DNA of 64,000 nt from G965216745 sp965216745 (GCA_965216745.1 OZ244191.1:124001-188000), one strand, 5' to 3'. Shown: positions 36,375 to 45,482, counted from the stretch's first letter. Notes: generated by a model not told the origin, from the sequence alone. Translations and numbers: made by a program.

Positions 36375-37501
36375 CATTTTCTCCTAGAACCAAGATAATC
36401 TGCAGCATGATCGACTATTCTGGATTTAATCCAAGGACTGTTATCCATAATTTTTATTCCAAGTCCACCTATTAATCTTCTGAGGAATGATTTATGCGAA
36501 AAAAATCTTACTAGAGAATCTGTTGCTGCTATCATTTTAATATTTTCTTTCTTTCGTATTTCAGAAAATTTATCCAGCATTGTAGCACTACACAACCCTT
36601 GAAGCAAACATTTACTTAAGCTTCTAATGTCTTGTATTGACAAATTCAGACCTTGCCCTGCCACAGGATGCAAAGAATGTAAAGCATCTCCCATGAACAG
36701 CAATCTCCCAACATGATACTGCAATACAAATGAAAGAGATAATGAGTAACAAGACCTTGAAGACAATAACTTATTCACATGCAAATCAGACCTATAGTTT
36801 AAAGCATTTATAAATTCCTCCTCAGCACATTTAGATAAATTATGGTATAAATCATCATTCACAGTCCAAATCACTGCACTCTGATTTTTTTTTTGCATTG
36901 GCAAAAATGCCAAAGGTCCATCTTTAAAAAACCTCTCTTGTGCAATAGAAAAATGATCTTCATGGTGTTCAACATTAAAAACCATAGCCACTTGGTTATA
37001 TTCACTTCTGAAAACTTTTTTTATATATCGCTTTCTAAGAGACGAATTCCTTCCTTCTGCAGAAACAATCAACTTAGAAGAAATTTTAACATCATTTTCA
37101 AGTGTGGTTTTAACTCCACAAGTCTGTAATTGTACATCTTTATATGTGCAAGGATTAACAATCAATTCTTTGTTCAATTCAGATAAAGAACTACGAATAA
37201 TAGAATTTGGAACAAGATAACCCATAGGCATATTTTCTTTAGAACTATAGCCCATAGAAACATGACCATAATAAGTATGAATATCCAATATGGGAGAAGA
37301 ATATTTGTCAAGCATAGGCCACAAGTCTATTTGCTCTAAAAAAATTTTAGAACCATAAGATATAGCGCTATAACGAGTATCCAATCTTTGAAAAAAGCTA
37401 TTTTCTATTATCAAAACAGAATAACCTTGCTTTATAATTGCTCGAGCCAGAATTTGACCAACAATTCCAGAGCCTATTATTAATATATCTACTTCGATCA
37501 C
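36374..37501 (-). CDS. UbiH/UbiF/Coq6 family FAD-dependent hydroxylase
   Basis: Flavin monooxygenase of the ubiquinone pathway, hydroxylating the aromatic ring. The 375-residue product has the N-terminal dinucleotide fold DILIIGSGIVGQILARAI, the second motif at SAEGRNSSLRK, and the family signature LLFMGDALHSLHPVAGQGLNLSIQD, which contacts FAD. GTG start at 37501. Which ring position it modifies cannot be said from sequence. Coupled to pgk through the overlapping stop/start. Confidence 0.9.
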   Translation of the reverse strand: MIEVDILIIGSGIVGQILARAIIKQGYSVLIIENSFFQRLDTRYSAISYGSKIFLEQIDLWPMLDKYSSPILDIHTYYGHVSMGYSSKENMPMGYLVPNSIIRSSLSELNKELIVNPCTYKDVQLQTCGVKTTLENDVKISSKLIVSAEGRNSSLRKRYIKKVFRSEYNQVAMVFNVEHHEDHFSIAQERFFKDGPLAFLPMQKKNQSAVIWTVNDDLYHNLSKCAEEEFINALNYRSDLHVNKLLSSRSCYSLSLSFVLQYHVGRLLFMGDALHSLHPVAGQGLNLSIQDIRSLSKCLLQGLCSATMLDKFSEIRKKENIKMIAATDSLVRFFSHKSFLRRLIGGLGIKIMDNSPWIKSRIVDHAADYLGSRRK

Positions 37502-37536
37502 TTCACAATATTTGTAATTAATGATTTATAATAATA

Positions 37537-38313
37537 TCAATTATAAATCAATTCCTTACTTTTACCATGTATAGAATCATATAATACAGACATAAATTCA
37601 TTTCTTGAAAGACCTGGGGGAATTAGATCCATAACCTCCAAAGTAATATTGCCACTTTTCTTGAAATCAAACAAACCTTTACCCAAATAAACTCCGGTGT
37701 TCAAAGAAACAGGCATAACTGGGCATTTTAAACTTTTATATATAGAATATATTCCTGTTTTATAAGTAACATCAGAGCCAGGTATAACTCTGGTGCCTGC
37801 AGGAAATATTAAAATAGAATAATTTTTAATGCTTTTAAGACTGAGTGATAGATTCCTCATAGAAGAAATGATTTTTTTGGGGTTGATAGACAAGCAATGT
37901 CTATCATAATTCTTGCGTATCGAATCAAAATATAAGAACTGTTTCAGTACAGGCATTTTGCTTACATAATCTTTTTGAACAGCAATACAATGCTCAAGCC
38001 TTAAAAGCGCACATAAAACCATAGGATCGAAGTTAGATTGATGTTCAGATGCAACAATAATTGGAGCAATTATTTTAAATCCCTCAGGCTTATTCACCTT
38101 AAAACCAATTCCATAAAAGATCTTCAATAAAAACAATACAAAATCAAATCCTGTTAAATACATTGAATATAAAAATGAAGGAGATTGAAAAAACATCATA
38201 ATTAATATTATTAACAGACCATATGGAATAGCAAAAAGCCAAAAACTTACAAAAAACAAAGATCTACGGAGAAAATATACACCTTCTATAAAAACATTAT
38301 CCATTCCAATCAT
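37537..38313 (-). CDS. plsC: 1-acyl-sn-glycerol-3-phosphate acyltransferase
   Basis: Makes phosphatidic acid from lysophosphatidic acid. The product has N-terminal hydrophobic helices, the catalytic H-x4-D box as HQSNFD, then IFPAGTRVIPG, in place of the usual FPEGTR with Glu replaced by Ala, and CPVMPVSLNTGVYLGKG. About 258 residues, normal for alphaproteobacteria. The exact start is unclear; ATG 38313 and ATG 38304 are both possible. The mdh promoter lies just behind it on the other strand. Confidence 0.88.
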   Translation of the reverse strand: MIGMDNVFIEGVYFLRRSLFFVSFWLFAIPYGLLIILIMMFFQSPSFLYSMYLTGFDFVLFLLKIFYGIGFKVNKPEGFKIIAPIIVASEHQSNFDPMVLCALLRLEHCIAVQKDYVSKMPVLKQFLYFDSIRKNYDRHCLSINPKKIISSMRNLSLSLKSIKNYSILIFPAGTRVIPGSDVTYKTGIYSIYKSLKCPVMPVSLNTGVYLGKGLFDFKKSGNITLEVMDLIPPGLSRNEFMSVLYDSIHGKSKELIYN

Positions 38314-38350
38314 ACAAAACAACAAAATCTAAAACATATATATTATGTGC

Positions 38351-38379
38351 TTGTTTAATATGCAACATATTGATATTAT
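38351..38379 (+). promoter_or_regulatory. Promoter of mdh
   Basis: TTGTTT at 38351-38356 and TATTAT at 38374-38379 are separated by 17 bp and lie 26 bp before the mdh ATG. Confidence 0.5.
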
Positions 38380-38405
38380 GATTCAAAATATCATCACTTA
38401 CTACT

Positions 38406-39341
38406 ATGAATAAAATTGGTTTAATTGGTGCCGGCAATATTGGTGGCACACTAGCAAATATTATAGCGCAGAAAAATCTTGGCTCTATTGAATTAATAGA
38501 TATAATGCCAGGCTTAGGGAAAGGAAAAGCACTAGACTTAATTCAATCTTGCACCAATACAGTTCAAACTATTAATGGATCAGAGGATTTTTCAAATTTA
38601 TCTGGATGCAATGCAGTAATTGTAACTGCAGGCCTTGCCAGAAAACCAGGAATGAGCAGAGACGATCTTTTGAATCGAAATCATACAATAATATCTGAAA
38701 TTGGAGCTAAAATAAAACAATATGCCCACAAAGATGCTCTTGTGATTGTAATAACAAATCCCTTAGACGCAATGGTATGGTCAATGATAAAATCCACAGG
38801 CTTTCACCATTCTAAAGTTATAGGAATGGCTGGTGTGTTAGACTCAAATCGTTTTGCTTCTTTCTTGTCAGATGAATTAAAGGTATCTAGAGGTCAAATC
38901 AATACGATGGTCTTAGGTGGTCACGGCGATACAATGGTTCCATTGATACGTTATTGCACTGTAGCCGGAATTCCTCTTGATTACTTTATATCAACGAAAA
39001 AAACATCCAAAGAATCTATTGATAAAATCATTCAAAGAACCCGGAAAGGGGGAGCTGAGATTGTTGATTTGCTGGGCACTGGTTCTGCTTTTTATGCTCC
39101 TGCAGCGAGTGCTATTTCCATGCTAGAGGCATACTTATATGATAGATCACATATATTCCCTTGTTGCGTCATGGCAAAAGGACATTACGGAATTGAAGAT
39201 GACGTGTGCGTTGGTTTGCCCGTTGTATTGAATCGAGTTGGTTGTCAAGAAATAATAGAACTAACTTTAAACTCCCAAGAACAATCTAGTCTTGATAAAT
39301 CAGTCCAATCAACTAGAGAATTGATATCCAAAATTAGATAG
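38406..39341 (+). CDS. mdh: Malate dehydrogenase
   Basis: NAD-dependent TCA enzyme of the lactate-dehydrogenase-like group. The 311-residue product opens with the NAD fold IGLIGAGNIGGTLA and acidic ELIDI; it has the mobile loop GLARKPGMSRDDLL, whose Arg residues select malate over lactate, VVITNPLDAM, and the catalytic LGGHGDTMVPL His. The C-terminus is normal. The HU/IHF-like gene follows after eight bases, so the two probably share the promoter at 38351-38379. Confidence 0.97.
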   Translation: MNKIGLIGAGNIGGTLANIIAQKNLGSIELIDIMPGLGKGKALDLIQSCTNTVQTINGSEDFSNLSGCNAVIVTAGLARKPGMSRDDLLNRNHTIISEIGAKIKQYAHKDALVIVITNPLDAMVWSMIKSTGFHHSKVIGMAGVLDSNRFASFLSDELKVSRGQINTMVLGGHGDTMVPLIRYCTVAGIPLDYFISTKKTSKESIDKIIQRTRKGGAEIVDLLGTGSAFYAPAASAISMLEAYLYDRSHIFPCCVMAKGHYGIEDDVCVGLPVVLNRVGCQEIIELTLNSQEQSSLDKSVQSTRELISKIR

Positions 39342-39349
39342 CATAAAAG

Positions 39350-39628
39350 ATGACCAAAGACGACATTATAGATACGATGATTTCATTGGAACCTTCTTTA
39401 AAGAGACGCACTTGCCTTAAAATATATGATGCTTTTTTTCAATATATTTACATCTCTCTTTTGCAACATGGTTCTTTCCGTATACCAAATATTGGCACTC
39501 TCACTGTAACAACAAGAAAAGAAACTAACTATATGAATCCTCACACACAAATTATATCTAAAAAACCTACTCATAAACGTCTTAAATTCACTATAAGCTC
39601 TAAAATAAAAAATCATCTAAATCAATAA
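39350..39628 (+). CDS. HU/IHF family DNA-binding protein, divergent
   Basis: The 92-residue product has the family plan: two N-terminal helices (DIIDTMISLEPSLKRRTCLKIYDAFFQYI), the FRIPNIGTLTV strand matching V-x-I-x-x-F-G-x-F, an N-P-H-T-Q arm replacing the usual R-N-P-x-T-G, and the RLKFTISSKIKNHLN end. The arm lost its Arg residues, so DNA contacts may differ. Whether it is HU, IHF-alpha or IHF-beta cannot be decided. It lies directly behind mdh. Confidence 0.8.
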   Translation: MTKDDIIDTMISLEPSLKRRTCLKIYDAFFQYIYISLLQHGSFRIPNIGTLTVTTRKETNYMNPHTQIISKKPTHKRLKFTISSKIKNHLNQ

Positions 39629-39639
39629 CATTGGTATAG

Positions 39640-39668
39640 TTGATTAATAAAAAAACATATATTATAGT
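39640..39668 (+). promoter_or_regulatory. Promoter of the 143-residue unknown gene
   Basis: TTGATT at 39640-39645 and TATAGT at 39663-39668 have a 17-bp spacer and lie about 32 bp before the ATG at 39701, which has CAGGA upstream as Shine-Dalgarno. Confidence 0.45.
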
Positions 39669-39700
39669 ATACAATTATATTATTTGATACAGGAATATAG

Positions 39701-40132
39701 ATGGATCCATCCCAAATAGCACAAATGGCATCTATGCAGGATTATAGCGCCCAAAACGAACAAGCAGGAGATCTCAAAGCACCAATCCAAGCAATAACTC
39801 CGGGTGGAATATTTGACACAAGCATAGGTAATATTGTCACTGCAAACTGTTTAGATTCAACCCAAGCCATCATAGGTTCATTCACCACAAATGCTGCTGG
39901 CTCTATTGCTTCATCAGGAAAAAACACTTCTTCTGGGCCTTTTTCAATTCCAAAGGCTTTGTTGGGTGATAAAAACGACCTCACAGAGGAAGCTATTTTT
40001 AATCTTAATGCATGGGATGGAGTTCTACAAGGAAGCATGGGAGAAGCTGACCCAGGGCAGTCATTCTCGCCAGATCCAACTCCGTCAATGTCTGACAGCG
40101 AATCTCCAATGCTAGGTGGAGACTATAGATAA
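39701..40132 (+). CDS. Unknown 143-residue hydrophilic protein
   Basis: Unrecognised. The sequence is acidic, rich in Ser, Gly, Pro, Asp and Ala, with no membrane helix or signal peptide: MDPSQIAQMASMQ at the N-terminus, a GGIFDTSIGNIVTAN segment, and a Pro/Ser/Asp-rich disordered tail (SFSPDPTPSMSDSESP). It has a good Shine-Dalgarno and an apparent promoter, so it is probably expressed. The composition suits a small secreted or scaffolding protein, but no family is evident. Confidence 0.7.
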   Translation: MDPSQIAQMASMQDYSAQNEQAGDLKAPIQAITPGGIFDTSIGNIVTANCLDSTQAIIGSFTTNAAGSIASSGKNTSSGPFSIPKALLGDKNDLTEEAIFNLNAWDGVLQGSMGEADPGQSFSPDPTPSMSDSESPMLGGDYR

Positions 40133-40396
40133 ATGGAGCCAAGAAACAAGGCCTCTTATAACATTCTTTTGTGAAAATCCTAATGTACATATGTGTTGAA
40201 TTCTAATCAAGATTACCACGAAACTTTTACATATACCTTTTTATACCCATAAATTAGATTACAAAAAAAATTCAAGACATATAAACACATCAGATGGAGT
40301 TCATCAAACATACAGACACAAAGTATTTCTGGATAATTGCAAACATGTAATGTAAAAATATTATTTTAACTTCAACAACAATCAAATTCAGTCATA

Positions 40397-41491
40397 TCAC
40401 TTTGAGTGCAGATCAAGAGAATTGCCTCTCTCGTATAAATCGTTCCAACACTCAGCTATCTTATAGATTTCCTCTTTTTTATTATATAATCCTATGCTGA
40501 TACGTATAGCTTTATCGCCATTAATTTCCCCCATTGCAGACAAAACATGTGACTTTTGCACAGAACCTGAAGAACAAGCAGAGCCATTGCTGATTGCAAT
40601 TCCATTGATGTCAAAATTAATTACTTGTGCATTGCTGTCAACATTAGGCATCAATATACATGTAGTATTGGGAATTCTTGGAGAATTAGATCCTATTATT
40701 TTCCCTCTATTGATTAAGGATTCTAATAAATCTCTATTTTGATTAACAAGTTCAACATGTTTCAGTTTTGATTGATATTCAACACATTTTGCAAAATCCA
40801 TAATAGCACGGACATTTTCAGTTCCAGCTCTGATTTTATTTTGTTGATTGCCTCCCATTAGAAATTGTTTCAATCTGATATTATTATCATATAATAATGC
40901 TGCTGCTCCAAAACCAGCACCTATTTTATGACCTGTAATAGTCATCATATCTACTTGCAAATCTTTTACATTGATATTTATTCTTCCCAAACCTTGAGTT
41001 GCATCAGTATGCAGCACAGAACCATATTTATGCACAATGCTTGATATGGTTTTTATAGGCTGTATAATTCCTGTTTCATTATTAGCCAACATAATAGAAA
41101 CAAAACTATTTGTGTTATTTTTTAAGATTGATTCCAAGTTATTAATATCTATAATCCCATCATTTCTGACCAAAACTTTAATTGGATTGCGCGCTGAATT
41201 AAGAATAGATGGATGTTCAACACTCGACACAATACAAGTGATGTTAGAAAAGGAATTACATGCCAGATTATTAGCTTCAGTACCGCATGATGTGAAAACC
41301 AAATTCATATGGCTAGCATTCAAGGAATCTAATATTTTATTCTTACTATTATTTAGTATACTATTTGCTTCTCTACCTTCAAAATGAACAGAAGAAGGAT
41401 TAAAAACATATTTTGTAGCATCAACATTGAAGAGTTCTCTAATAATTGGAGATGTGGCATTATAATCTGCATATATCCTATTAGATTGCAT
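40397..41491 (-). CDS. Cysteine desulfurase, NifS/IscS-like
   Basis: PLP enzyme that takes sulfur from cysteine for Fe-S clusters or tRNA thiolation. Features: N-terminal YADYNATSPI, EANNLA with the substrate pocket, SVEHPSI, the Asp of HTDATQGLG, the PLP Lys in ITGHKIGAGFG (usually S-x-H-K), and the catalytic Cys loop SNGSACSSGS. 364 residues from ATG 41491, four bases behind the parB stop; an ATG at 41521 would overlap parB by 26 bases. No iscU or iscA is nearby, so it may be the second desulfurase of the cell. Confidence 0.9.
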   Translation of the reverse strand: MQSNRIYADYNATSPIIRELFNVDATKYVFNPSSVHFEGREANSILNNSKNKILDSLNASHMNLVFTSCGTEANNLACNSFSNITCIVSSVEHPSILNSARNPIKVLVRNDGIIDINNLESILKNNTNSFVSIMLANNETGIIQPIKTISSIVHKYGSVLHTDATQGLGRININVKDLQVDMMTITGHKIGAGFGAAALLYDNNIRLKQFLMGGNQQNKIRAGTENVRAIMDFAKCVEYQSKLKHVELVNQNRDLLESLINRGKIIGSNSPRIPNTTCILMPNVDSNAQVINFDINGIAISNGSACSSGSVQKSHVLSAMGEINGDKAIRISIGLYNKKEEIYKIAECWNDLYERGNSLDLHSK

Positions 41492-41495
41492 TTTA

Positions 41496-42401
41496 TTATG
41501 TTTCGGATTCACTGACATCACTAAGGAAATTCATAATATTTTCCAGTTGATCAATACCATCAAATTTTATTTTTACAACTCCTTTTCCACCTTTTTTTGA
41601 TTCATCAACGCTCACCATCATTCCTAATCTATCAGAAAGTGCATTCTCTAGCATCACAATGTTGCGACTTTTCTGTTTTTGAGTTACAGAGCTTTTTACA
41701 TCTTTTTTAGACCTAATCAATTCTTCTGTTTGCCTAACACTCAAAGATTTGGAAATAATACATTTCAAAACATAATTAGGGTCTTTAGCTTTAATCAAGG
41801 CTCTTGCATGACCCATAGAAATTTCAGAATTACGCAATGAAGACAATATTTGTTCTGATAGATTGAGTATACGCAACATATTTGTAACATGACTTCTACT
41901 TTTACCTATGACAGATGAAAGGTTTTCATGTGTGTAGAAACATTCATCTATCAAACGTTTGTAGGATTGCGCTTCTTCTACAGGATTCAAATCTTCTCTT
42001 TGTATGTTTTCTATAATAGATATCTCAAGCGCAGTTTTATCATCTATATCCTTAATTATTGCTGGGATATAATCCATTTTTGCAATGATACTAGCTCTCC
42101 ACCTTCGTTCACCAGCTATAATTTCATAATCATCATCTGATTTTTTACGTAAAAAAATTGGCTGTATAATTCCATTTGATTTAATAGAATCAGCAAGTTC
42201 CTGTAGTGATTCAGAATCAAAATCTTTTCTAGGCTGAAATTTGCTAGGCTTTATTGATGAAACTGGCACATTAAATTGTTTGAAATCGGTGTTTTTCTCA
42301 AAAACTGAATCAGGATTATATGATTTTTTTTGTAGCTCTGCAGTGTCAGGTATCAACTCAGACAACCCTCTACCTAATCTATGAATTCTATTATTAGACA
42401 T
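41496..42401 (-). CDS. parB: Chromosome partitioning protein ParB
   Basis: CTP-dependent clamp that loads at parS and spreads. The 301-residue product has the N-terminal region, VPVSSIKPSKFQPRKDFD (ParB/Srx box I start), GIIQPIFLRKKSDD, the ENIQREDLNPVEEAQSYKRL box and a helix-turn-helix (VIGKSRSHVTNMLRILNL), ending in the dimerisation domain. Residues for CTP binding, GERRWRA, are present. parA lies immediately upstream without a gap. Confidence 0.96.
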   Translation of the reverse strand: MSNNRIHRLGRGLSELIPDTAELQKKSYNPDSVFEKNTDFKQFNVPVSSIKPSKFQPRKDFDSESLQELADSIKSNGIIQPIFLRKKSDDDYEIIAGERRWRASIIAKMDYIPAIIKDIDDKTALEISIIENIQREDLNPVEEAQSYKRLIDECFYTHENLSSVIGKSRSHVTNMLRILNLSEQILSSLRNSEISMGHARALIKAKDPNYVLKCIISKSLSVRQTEELIRSKKDVKSSVTQKQKSRNIVMLENALSDRLGMMVSVDESKKGGKGVVKIKFDGIDQLENIMNFLSDVSESET

Positions 42402-43172
42402 TTATTCTACACCTCTATGTATATCTAAGACTTCTCTTGCCAAGCGCAAATATGCTTTTGATCCAGAACAATTAACATCGTACATTAGAGCTGGCATTCC
42501 ATGAGATGGTGATTCAGATAATCTCACATTTCTTGGTATTACTGTTTGATAAACCATTCCCTTCAAATTAGATCTAACATCATGTTCTACTTGCTTACTA
42601 AGCCTATTTCTACCATCGTACATAGTCAATAAAATACCATCAACATAAAGCTCTGGGTTTAAATTCTTTTTCACCAAAGTGATTGTTCTTAACAAATGAC
42701 TCAAACCTTCTAAAGCATAAAACTCACATTGAGACGGAATGATAACTGAACTAGAAGCCACTAAGGCATTAATTGTCAACAATCCCAATGAAGGTGGACA
42801 ATCTATAATTATATAATCATAGTCAATATATTCTTTATTCAGTGAAGATTTCAGAATATATTCTCTATTATTCATTTTAGACAAATCGATATCCGCAGCA
42901 GATAAATCCACAGTAGATGGTATTAAATCTAAAAAAGGAATTTGAGTAGGACACTTGATTTCAGAAATAGATCTGCGTCCAATCAATAGATCGTAAATGT
43001 TGTTGGCTCTATTTTGATAATTTAAACCTAAACCTGTGCTGCTATTGCCTTGAGGGTCTAAATCTATCAAAAGAGTTTTATTGCCGACAGCAGCAAAAGC
43101 TGTAGCAAGATTTACGCTTGTGGTTGTTTTTCCTACACCACCTTTTTGATTTACTATAGATATCAACTTCAC
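42402..43172 (-). CDS. parA: Chromosome partitioning ATPase ParA (Soj)
   Basis: Walker-type ATPase that moves ParB-parS complexes. KGGVGKTTT (deviant Walker A), LLIDLDPQGNSSTGLG and DYIIIDCPPSLGLLTINAL are intact. I choose GTG 43172, which gives the canonical start MKLISIVNQKGGVG. The same frame extends upstream to a TTG at 43193 through the parS site, which would add FHVKHA to the protein; the spacing argues against it. parB starts directly after the stop. Divergent fbpB lies beyond the parS site. Confidence 0.96.
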   Translation of the reverse strand: MKLISIVNQKGGVGKTTTSVNLATAFAAVGNKTLLIDLDPQGNSSTGLGLNYQNRANNIYDLLIGRRSISEIKCPTQIPFLDLIPSTVDLSAADIDLSKMNNREYILKSSLNKEYIDYDYIIIDCPPSLGLLTINALVASSSVIIPSQCEFYALEGLSHLLRTITLVKKNLNPELYVDGILLTMYDGRNRLSKQVEHDVRSNLKGMVYQTVIPRNVRLSESPSHGMPALMYDVNCSGSKAYLRLAREVLDIHRGVE

Positions 43173-43176
43173 AGCA

Positions 43177-43192
43177 TGTTTCACGTGAAACA
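43177..43192. promoter_or_regulatory. parS centromere site
   Basis: TGTTTCACGTGAAACA is a perfect 16-bp palindrome, identical to the conserved bacterial parS consensus. It lies directly in front of the parA GTG start, within the parA/fbpB intergenic region. ParB binding here would also sit over the parA translation/transcription start, giving a route to autoregulation. Confidence 0.97.
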
Positions 43193-43285
43193 ACCAACTT
43201 ATACTTTATAAGTCAACATCACGCTTAAGTCAAATTATTGTAAAATAAGATTGACATTTCAAATCAGAAGGTTTTGTGCAGTTAA

Positions 43286-43314
43286 TTGTAATGATGTATT
43301 ATATGTAGTATAAT
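43286..43314 (+). promoter_or_regulatory. Promoter of the ABC permease gene
   Basis: TTGTAA (43286-43291) and TATAAT (43309-43314) have a 17-bp spacer; a second pair, TTGTGC/TATTAT (43274-43302), overlaps it with a 17-bp spacer. The downstream pair predicts a start within a base or two of the ATG at 43322. An inverted repeat, AGTAT-A-ATACT (43107-43117 equivalent at 43307-43317), covers the -10 box and could be an operator. Confidence 0.5.
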
Positions 43315-43321
43315 ACTGAGA

Positions 43322-44884
43322 ATGTTGCGAATCATTGCCGTATTATTAACATTAATATCTCTCTTACCCTTGTCTTTGATCTTAAAACCAGCTTTAGATC
43401 TAAATCAAATACCTATTAATTACTATAGATACCTTCAAACAACTGTATTATTGGTATTAGGAGTCGGATTTATATCTTTTGTTATAGGTACATTTTCAGC
43501 AGCAATAGTCTCATTTTTTACTTTTCCAGGACGCAAGATCATTAGAGCACTGCTTTTGTTACCGCTTGCAATTCCATCACACATAACTTCTTTTGTATAT
43601 TCCTATAGCTTGGAACACTCTTCTAATTTGCAACTTTTTCTTAAAAGCAAATTTGGTTGTTTTATTTTTCCAGAAATGAGATCTATTTCAGGAGCAATTA
43701 TAATATTGAGTTTATCACTTTACCCATATGTTTATATGATAGCCCAAGCAGCTTTCTCTAACTTGGGTGACTCAATGCTCGTAAGCAAAACCTTCAATAA
43801 ATCAGCTTATTCTAGCATAACAAGTGTTGCCATTCCCATAGTAGCACCGACAATAATTGGATCAGTAATACTTGTAATGATGGAAGTATTGTCAGATTTT
43901 GGAAGTCTATATTATTTAGACATCGACACTCTCGCAACAGGAGTATATCGCTCTTGGCTTTTTTCAAATGATCATAGTCAAGCAGGATTTTTTGTTGCTA
44001 TCATAATTGGATTTTCAACTTTGCTTGTATCACTTAGCAAAGTTGCATGCAAAACAACAAAAGATATAACAGTTTCTTGTAATGAAAACTGTCAGCTTTG
44101 GGCCATGAACAAAAAAACCTCATTTATTGTTATGTTGACATTTGGATTAATTTTATTCTTTGCATTCATAATGCCAACTTCAGTTTTAATTTATTGGTCT
44201 CTTACATCAAAATCATCTTTTTTCGCTACAACGGATGTGTTTTTTCGTACAATCACCTTGTGTGTATACTCATCATTTGCTGCAACAATTTTTGGACTAC
44301 TGATATGCTACTTAGTTTATATAAGTAAAATCTTTTCAATTCCATTGAAAATTTTATCTTTACACTATTCTATTCCAGGAGTTGTGTATTCTATCGGAAT
44401 TTTAATTTTTTTTGGATTAATTTCAAAATATGTAAACACATTCTTAATATATCTTGGCTATGAAGGAAACTTTATGATATTAGGCACAGCTTATTCCTTG
44501 ATTGTCGCTTATCTTATGCGTTTTACTGCAATACCATTAAAGGCATTTAGCGAAGAATTTAAAAGAATACCCCAAGAAATTGGATGGGTTTTAGAAACTT
44601 TTGGCAAAAACTCTTTTTATAACTTCGTATATATTAACTTACCTATAATACGAAAAAGTTTTTTTACTGCTTTCCTTCTAGTGTTTATTGACACTGGAAA
44701 GGAATTAGCAATAACATTAATATTAAGACCCTTCGGTTTCAACACAATATCTTCCAGGATATTTGAATTAGTAGCAGAAGAAAGATATAGGGAAGCAGCT
44801 GCACCATCACTTATTCTTATTTCACTAACCACTGCAGCTCTTGTAATGCTTTACAAAAAACTATTTAGATCAAAATCAGATTAG
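43322..44884 (+). CDS. Iron(III)-type ABC transporter permease (FbpB-like)
   Basis: Inner-membrane permease made of two fused homologous halves (520 residues, about 12 helices), as in FbpB/SfuB. Each half has the EAA loop contacting the ATPase: in the first, AAFSNLGDSMLVSKTF, and in the second, EEFKRIPQEIGWVLETFGKNS, followed by a proline-rich helix (LPIIRKSFFTAFLLVF). The Fe(III) substrate is by family similarity. The periplasmic binding protein and ATPase are not in the window. Promoter evidence suggests a leaderless or nearly leaderless mRNA. Confidence 0.85.
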   Translation: MLRIIAVLLTLISLLPLSLILKPALDLNQIPINYYRYLQTTVLLVLGVGFISFVIGTFSAAIVSFFTFPGRKIIRALLLLPLAIPSHITSFVYSYSLEHSSNLQLFLKSKFGCFIFPEMRSISGAIIILSLSLYPYVYMIAQAAFSNLGDSMLVSKTFNKSAYSSITSVAIPIVAPTIIGSVILVMMEVLSDFGSLYYLDIDTLATGVYRSWLFSNDHSQAGFFVAIIIGFSTLLVSLSKVACKTTKDITVSCNENCQLWAMNKKTSFIVMLTFGLILFFAFIMPTSVLIYWSLTSKSSFFATTDVFFRTITLCVYSSFAATIFGLLICYLVYISKIFSIPLKILSLHYSIPGVVYSIGILIFFGLISKYVNTFLIYLGYEGNFMILGTAYSLIVAYLMRFTAIPLKAFSEEFKRIPQEIGWVLETFGKNSFYNFVYINLPIIRKSFFTAFLLVFIDTGKELAITLILRPFGFNTISSRIFELVAEERYREAAAPSLILISLTTAALVMLYKKLFRSKSD

Positions 44885-44914
44885 TTGCATTTATGAAAAA
44901 ACATGATATATTAT
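44885..44914 (+). promoter_or_regulatory. Promoter of rplY
   Basis: TTGCAT (44885-44890) and TATTAT (44909-44914) with an 18-bp spacer lie just after the permease stop and 26 bp before the rplY ATG. The gene also has a strong AAGGAG Shine-Dalgarno. Confidence 0.45.
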
Positions 44915-44939
44915 AGCACACCATAATAAGGAGAAAAAT

Positions 44940-45482
44940 ATGATTGTTCAAGCTCAGCCACGGAATGTGCAAAAGAGCCATATCTCTTTGAAATCTATGC
45001 GCGAATCTAAGATGATCCCTGCAGTTATTTATGGCCCTAAAAAATCAAACTTACATTTTTTTGTTCCATTAAAAAGCATACCAACAGCTTTGCTAGACAT
45101 TCAAACCGTAAACATCAAACTCGACACCAATGAAATTCCAGCAATTTTAAAAAAAGTCCAAGTTCATCATGTGACTGGGAAACCTATTCACGTAGATTAC
45201 TTATATGCTTATCCAGAAAACAAAGTGTTAGTAAGAATTCCCATAGATTTTATCAATGCAGAAAACTCTCCAGGCCTAAAGTATGGTGCTTTTTTGAATA
45301 TAATAAAGAGGTTTGTCTATATTAAAGCCTATCCCCATGATATACCAAAAAGATTAGTAGTTGATCTTTCTGAAAAAGAATCTGGGGCCATAGTGACTCT
45401 AAAAGATCTATCAAATCAAATCTCAGGTTCTGCTATCTTTTCCGAATCAAAAGAACAATATAAAGTGGCTATTATTTCTTAG
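44940..45482 (+). CDS. rplY: 50S ribosomal protein L25/general stress protein Ctc
   Basis: Binds 5S rRNA in the large subunit. The 180-residue product is the long Ctc form: an N-terminal L25 beta-barrel with MIPAVIYGPKKSN and HVDYLYA, then the TL5/Ctc C-terminal beta domain. The pattern is normal for alphaproteobacteria, though a little shorter than the usual 190-210. The Shine-Dalgarno AAGGAG lies seven bases before the ATG. It runs into pth at TAGTG, so the two are cotranslated, which is the common rplY-pth arrangement. Confidence 0.93.
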   Translation: MIVQAQPRNVQKSHISLKSMRESKMIPAVIYGPKKSNLHFFVPLKSIPTALLDIQTVNIKLDTNEIPAILKKVQVHHVTGKPIHVDYLYAYPENKVLVRIPIDFINAENSPGLKYGAFLNIIKRFVYIKAYPHDIPKRLVVDLSEKESGAIVTLKDLSNQISGSAIFSESKEQYKVAIIS

